A DNA stretch of 64,000 nt from Microcebus murinus (Eukaryota > Chordata > Mammalia > Primates > Cheirogaleidae), in contig NC_134109.1 in assembly GCF_040939455.1 (NCBI RefSeq), forward strand, positions 53,658,001 to 53,722,000. The letters run 5' to 3'. A model generated the notes under the pieces. That model was not told the origin of the DNA. It searched no databases and was given only the letters and a program-made list of their open reading frames with translations. Both the position numbers and the translations under genes were made by a program. Below are positions 59,311 to 64,000 of this stretch, piece after piece; position 1 is the first letter of the stretch, and every line of letters begins with the position of its first letter.

Positions 59311-60815
59311 CAGCAAAATACTACAAATAGCCAAAGCAATCGAGTAAAAAAAACAAAGCTGAAGGCATTGCAGTAGCTGACTTCAAAATATAATATAAAG
59401 CTATAGTAACCAAAACATCATGGTAGTGCCATAAAAACAGACACACAAAGACATGGAACAGAATTAAAAACTCAGAAATGAATCCATATATTTACAGTGA
59501 GATGATTTTCAATAAAATCACCAAGAACACACACACCTTGGGAAAAGGACAATCTCTTCAATAAATGATGTTGGAAAAACTGGTTATGCATATGCAGCAG
59601 AATGAAACTAGACACCTATCTCTCACCATATACAAAATTCAACTTAAAGTTAATTAAAGACCTAAATGTAAGACCAGAAACTATGAAACTACTAGAAAAA
59701 AAACATAGGGGAAACACTTCATGAAATTGGACTGGGCAAGGATTTTTTGAGTGAGTGCTCAGAAGCACAAATAAAAGAAGCAAGAATAGACAAATGGAAT
59801 TACATCAAACTATAAAGTTCTTCATAGCAAAGGAAACAATCAATAAAGTGAAGAGATGACCCACAAAACGGGAGAAAGCAGGTGCAAACTGCATATCTGA
59901 CAAGAGGCTCATGTCCAGAATTTATAAGGAACTCAAAAACCTCAATAGCAAATAACCAAGTAATCCAATTAAAAGATGGGCAAAAGATCTGAATAGACAT
60001 CTCTCAAAAATAGATACACAAATGGTCAACAGATACTTGAAAAAATGTTCAATACCACTAATCAGAGAAATGCAAATCAAAACCACAATAAGATATCGCT
60101 TAACTCCAATGAGAACAGCTTTTATCAAAAAGTCCCAAACAACAAATGCTGGTATGGATGCAAAGAGATAGGAACACTCATGCATTGCTGGTGGGACTGC
60201 AAATTAGTACAACCTCTATGGAAAGTATTATGGAGATACCTCAAAAACTAAAAATAGAACTACCATTTGATGCAGCAATTCCACTACTGGGTATTTACCC
60301 AAAGGAAAAAAAAAACTCTGCAATGATGACATCTGCATTCGAATGTTTAGAGCTGCATAATTCACAATTACAAAGATGTGGAATCAATCTAAGTGCCCAT
60401 CAATATATGAGTGGATTAATAAACTGTGGTCCATGTATACCACGGAGTTCTACTCAGCCATAAAAAAAACAAAAACAAACAAACAAACAAACAAAAACAG
60501 TGGTGAACCTTGATAGATCTAGAGCCCATTCTTCAAAGTGAAGTATCACAAGAATGGAAAACAAGCACCACCTGTACTCACCATCAAATTGGTATTAACT
60601 GATCAACACTTAGGTGCACACATGGAAGTAATATTCATCAGGTGCTGGGTAGGTGGGAGGGGTAGAGGGGATGGTTAAATTCACAATTAATGGGTGTGGA
60701 GCACACTGGAGGATGAGTATCCTTGTAGCTCTGGCTTGGGCAGTGCAAAAGAAATATATATAACCAAAATATTTGTACCCCAGTAATATTCTGAAACTTG
60801 AAAAAAATTAACAAA
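59311..60815 (+). mobile_element. L1, 5'-truncated: ORF2 3' half and lemur-type 3' UTR
   Basis: About 1.5 kb of sense L1. ORF2 blocks run from gcaaaatactacaaatagcc through agaaatgcaaatcaaaacca, a frame with [15 protein letters not shown] (60045-60251) and LLGIYPKE (60146-60463), to the ORF2 end near 60450. The 3' UTR then runs through ggtaaattcacaattaatgg-like sequence to atttgtaccccagtaatatt and ctgaaacttgaaaaaaatt. (AAAC)n at 60468-60496. Frameshifts and stops make it inactive. Confidence 0.94.
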
Positions 60816-61230
60816 TGCTGATGACGATATGGAGTAAAAGGAATTCTTATGTACTGTAAGTGGAAATGTAAATTAGTGCAGCCATTAAGGAAAGCAATAT
60901 GGAAGTTCCTCAAAACACTAAAAATACAACTGCCATATGATCCAGCAATCCCATTACTTGGTACATATCCAAAGGAAATGAAATCAGTATGCCAAAGAAA
61001 CATCTGTTTATTGCAGTGCTATTCATAGTAGTCAAGTATGGAATCAAACTAAATGCCTATGTAGTGATGAATGGATAAAGAAAATGCGATACACACACAC
61101 ACACACACACACACAATGAATTTTATACTATTCAGCCATAAAATAGAATGAAATCCTATCATTTGAAACAACATGAATGAATCTGGAGGCTATTATATCA
61201 AGTGAAATTCTATAATGTTTCTTATGAAGA
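60816..61230 (+). mobile_element. Older L1 ORF2 end and 3' UTR, resumed
   Basis: aacaaatgctgatgacgata, ctgccatatgatccagcaat, gtggataaagaaaatgcgat-like block and a (AC)n expansion at 61090-61115, then ccataaaatagaatgaaatc and gaatgaatctggaggctatt. It is an older L1 abutting the younger one. Confidence 0.85.
61090..61115. repeat. (AC)n microsatellite in L1
   Basis: Pure AC run of 13 units at the L1 'gtatacacacac' site. Confidence 0.95.
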
Positions 61231-63122
61231 AAAAATGATAGCAATTTTTGGGGGAGTTAAAGTCTAAAGGAAGTTGATTCTATTAGTAATAAACACACCG
61301 AAAGCAATCTAAAGACATACCTATAAGCCAGATCTTTATTAGAAAGATAATGAAGGGTCATTTTAGGTTGTGGATAACAGAGAACAGTTATGGAGATATC
61401 ATAGAAAAGTGATTCTGATATCAATTCTTTAATTTGAAACAGAAACATGATTTGATTTATAGTAAAAAGTTCAATAAAATATGCATGTTGAATAAATAAA
61501 CATTTTTGATGTGAATAAATGAAAAATAATCATTTTTCTCTCTTCCTGAACCCAGTTAGTCATTTTCATCCTTCAAAATAGACTTTGAGAAAATTGAAGA
61601 AAAGTTCTGTAACCATTATCTATTCATATACAGATGTACAGTAGCTGTACATAAAAAGAAATATCTAAATAATTTAGAAAACCATTTTAATAAAAATAAT
61701 TTTTAAAATTTTAGTACAAAATCACATTCCTATGTTGTATATCCACTTTGCCAACAAAAATTAAAATAATTTCTCAATGTCTGTCTTTATATGCATACAT
61801 AAACATTTAAAACTCTCACATATAACACTTTATGTGAAGCTTTCTGGCTAAGCCACAAAATAGATGAAAATTTTCAAATATAGTTTTATGTAAAAAAAAA
61901 AAAAGCTTCCTTATGTTCTCAAATTTCTTTATAGAGACAAATGATAACTGGCATTACCATGCTGCGGGGAAAAGCTAAAGCTGTAAGGGATAAGAAATCT
62001 TATTTGAATTAAAGATGATAGGTTACAAAAGTTTTATTAAGCTCATATTTCATCTATATTCAGAAAACAAGATTAATGTCAGATTACTGTTCCTGAATGA
62101 AGCCATCCTAATTAAGTGCAAAATAAGATTAAAATGTAAAATAAATAACATTCACTCTGGCCTTTCCTAATCTGTAATGCCAGAAGTTCTCCCTGATAAA
62201 TGTATTTCTACTTTAATTCACTTAAGTAAAAGTTGTATCAATAAATATGAATTGAAAGACAGATTTTACTAATACTTTTTCATTTAATGTTGAGTTAAAA
62301 TTGTGCAACCAATGGCAGTTGTGAGAGAAAGAATGGAATGTATGCACTGAAAAACAAAAGATAAAATGAAAAGGTATTTTAAATATGAGAATCAATAATA
62401 ATCCTTATCAAAAACACCAGAAGAGAATGAGCTATTATCCCTTATTCTCATTGTCTCCTTTATTTTTCGTTGTTTCTAAATCTCAAGCTATTATAAATAC
62501 CATTATATTAATTTTTTTCTTTGAAGGGATATGAATTTTGTGCTATATAAAATTTAATCTGTAATTGAAAATACTAAAAAGCATTTTCTCACATCTTAAT
62601 CAATACATTTACTTTAATATCTTTCGTATGTGTTGAAAAGCCACTGTTGTAACATTACGGCTGACATTGCTACTGTATATGATTTTCCTCCAACCTTCTT
62701 GTTCATTTAGAGGGTATTGTCATTATTTTCTGAGTGGCAAAGACACTTTCCTTTAGGGGTCCTTCCTCGCAATGGTGCCACACAAACTATACATTGGCCT
62801 TGCTCCTTTCCCCTTTTAATATCACTATTTCCTGAAATCTTACCACTTCACAATTTGGCTAAACAAAGTACTAAATTATGGGATTCCTTGAAAGTTAATA
62901 TATATTTAGTTGAAAGCCTTTTGTTTATCTTCCCAAATATTCTTCCACTTAGTTGTAATTATACACTGCAGTTTGCTCACTGTGTTACCAGTAGATGTTA
63001 ATGTATTAGCCATGTATGAACATAGAATCAATACGTTATTTACTTTTTAAAATTATGCATACATGCATACCTATAATGTGCATGTATTTGAAACTCTTGT
63101 TCTTTCTCTGTATACACACACA

Positions 63123-63124
<2 letters not shown>
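61231..63124. other. Unassigned AT-rich DNA
   Basis: Nothing recognised. 62640-62960 is slightly less AT-rich. Confidence 0.4.

Positions 63125-63169
<45 letters not shown>
63125..63169. repeat. (AT)n microsatellite
   Basis: Pure AT run of about 22 units. Confidence 0.96.
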
Positions 63170-63173
<4 letters not shown>

Positions 63174-63249
63174 TTTTTGCTACTATTATGTTGCCTTGGC
63201 ATCCATTTTAAAAATAGATTGTTTTCTCATACCAAAATCAGGGCATAGT

Positions 63250-64000
63250 CACCTTTGACACAGTTTCCATTTCTTCACCTCCTCGCAGTTCCTCACTGCA
63301 ACCAATACATGCCTTATAAAACCACCTCCTGGGGACTGTCTCCATGGGTCAGCTAGATACAACTTACATGGCTCGCCCCACTGATCACCACGGCTGGCTT
63401 TGACTGCCCCAGTTTGATGAGAGGATTGAACTGGAGCATTATTGTGGTGGAAAAGGACTCTCTGGTGAAGGTTTCCTGAGCCTTTTTCTGCTAAAGCCTT
63501 GGCTAACTGTTCTCAATACACCTTCATAATAAGCAGATGGTATTATCCGTGAGCCTCCAAAAAAAACTGTTGCCATGACTTTTGCTCTTGACTAGTCTGC
63601 TTTTGCTTTGATTAATCTTCTTCCACTTCTTGGCCGACATTGCTTTGATTATGCTCTGTCTTAAGGATAATATTAGTAAAATCATGTTAAAATTCTTTGA
63701 AGAAATTCTTCAGGATTCTGATCCAACTTCTTTGTAAATTTCCATTGAAAGCTCTACTCTTGTCTGCAGCTGATCTGGGGACAATGATTTTGGCTCCTAT
63801 CAAGTAGAAAGTTTGCTCAACTTCACTTTTGCAGTCAGCATTGTGTGAGCTGAACCAACTGAGATGTCTGTGATGTTGACTATTGTTTGTGCTGTTAATC
63901 ATTGGTTCCCTTTAACTTTGGCAAAAACAAGATGATTTTTTTCTTTGCAAATGATGTGGATGGTCTACCACTGTAGACTTTATCTTCATTGTATCATCCG
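63250..64000 (-). pseudogene. Second mariner-like transposase remnant, cut by window end
   Basis: On the minus strand 63862-63700 reads SVGSAHTMLTAKVKLSKLST, two stops, then EPKSLSPDQLQTRVELSMEI, the N-terminal helix-turn-helix part of a mariner transposase. Near 63449-63432 the second catalytic block reads HHNNAPVQSSHQT, where the family has HHDNAP: the catalytic aspartate has become asparagine. The stretch between is frameshifted. This family differs from the element at 2480. Left edge approximate; the element continues beyond 64000. Confidence 0.8.

Noticed and set aside
60638..61003. 121-codon minus-strand open frame
   Set aside because: It is antisense to the L1 3' UTR and ORF2 at 59311-61230.
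63063..63248. Frame containing an alternating I/Y run
   Set aside because: Translation of the (AT)n microsatellite.
1..64000. A novel defence, operon or other functional gene system
   Set aside because: No intact non-transposon gene, gene cluster or structured RNA is visible. The content is mammalian repeats and unassigned DNA.

Overview
The window looks like non-coding nuclear DNA from a strepsirrhine primate, most likely a Malagasy lemur. The best evidence is the one full-length Alu (55500-55845). It has the lemur-type linker with the aattggccaact motif between its monomers, and a perfect 14-bp target-site duplication. Young L1 3' ends of non-human type (8948, 33703, 38320, 60815) agree with this. 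The DNA is AT-rich and dominated by L1 and LTR sequence. I found no intact protein-coding gene: every recognisable open frame is a piece of a transposon (L1 ORF2, mariner transposase) or an Alu, and the others are short, chance-like AT-rich frames. The setting is an intergenic gene desert or a very large intron. Family names (MER5A, MIR, L2, MLT1, Tigger7/MER44, L1M) come from recall of consensus sequences, not from a search.

Region by region. 1-2479 is mostly unique but holds a candidate terminal exon on the minus strand (894-977 coding, possible poly(A) signal at 250-255). 2480-3729 is a nearly complete dead mariner transposon with Mos1-like terminal inverted repeats. 3730-8900 is mostly unique, with old L1, MER5A and MIR pieces. 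8948-9928 is a young truncated L1 with a perfect 16-bp duplication. 11750-12250 is an MLT1-like LTR, and 13850-14765 is an old L1. 17.2-31.5 kb is crowded with solo LTRs: one family present three times (18545, 20316, 29707), a second family (28113, with a sister copy at 45201), and several others on the plus strand, mixed with old L1. 31.5-44.4 kb is mostly unique DNA with L1, L2, MIR, MLT1 and Alu fragments.

44468-47645 is a Tigger-type DNA transposon. It was split first or second by a class I solo LTR (45201-45834, TSD GAAC) and by an inverted L1 (45885-47444) whose GC-rich half is probably an L1 5' UTR. 47.6-55.4 kb is mostly unique, with an old L1 (52455-53345) and a U6 snRNA pseudogene (54835-54900). 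57.8-61.2 kb is a pile of nested L1 pieces. The window ends inside a second, different mariner remnant (about 63250-64000).

There is no pathway or operon here. What the sequence offers is a layered record of retrotransposon, retrovirus-LTR and DNA-transposon insertions, plus one possible exon that deserves a conservation and RNA check.
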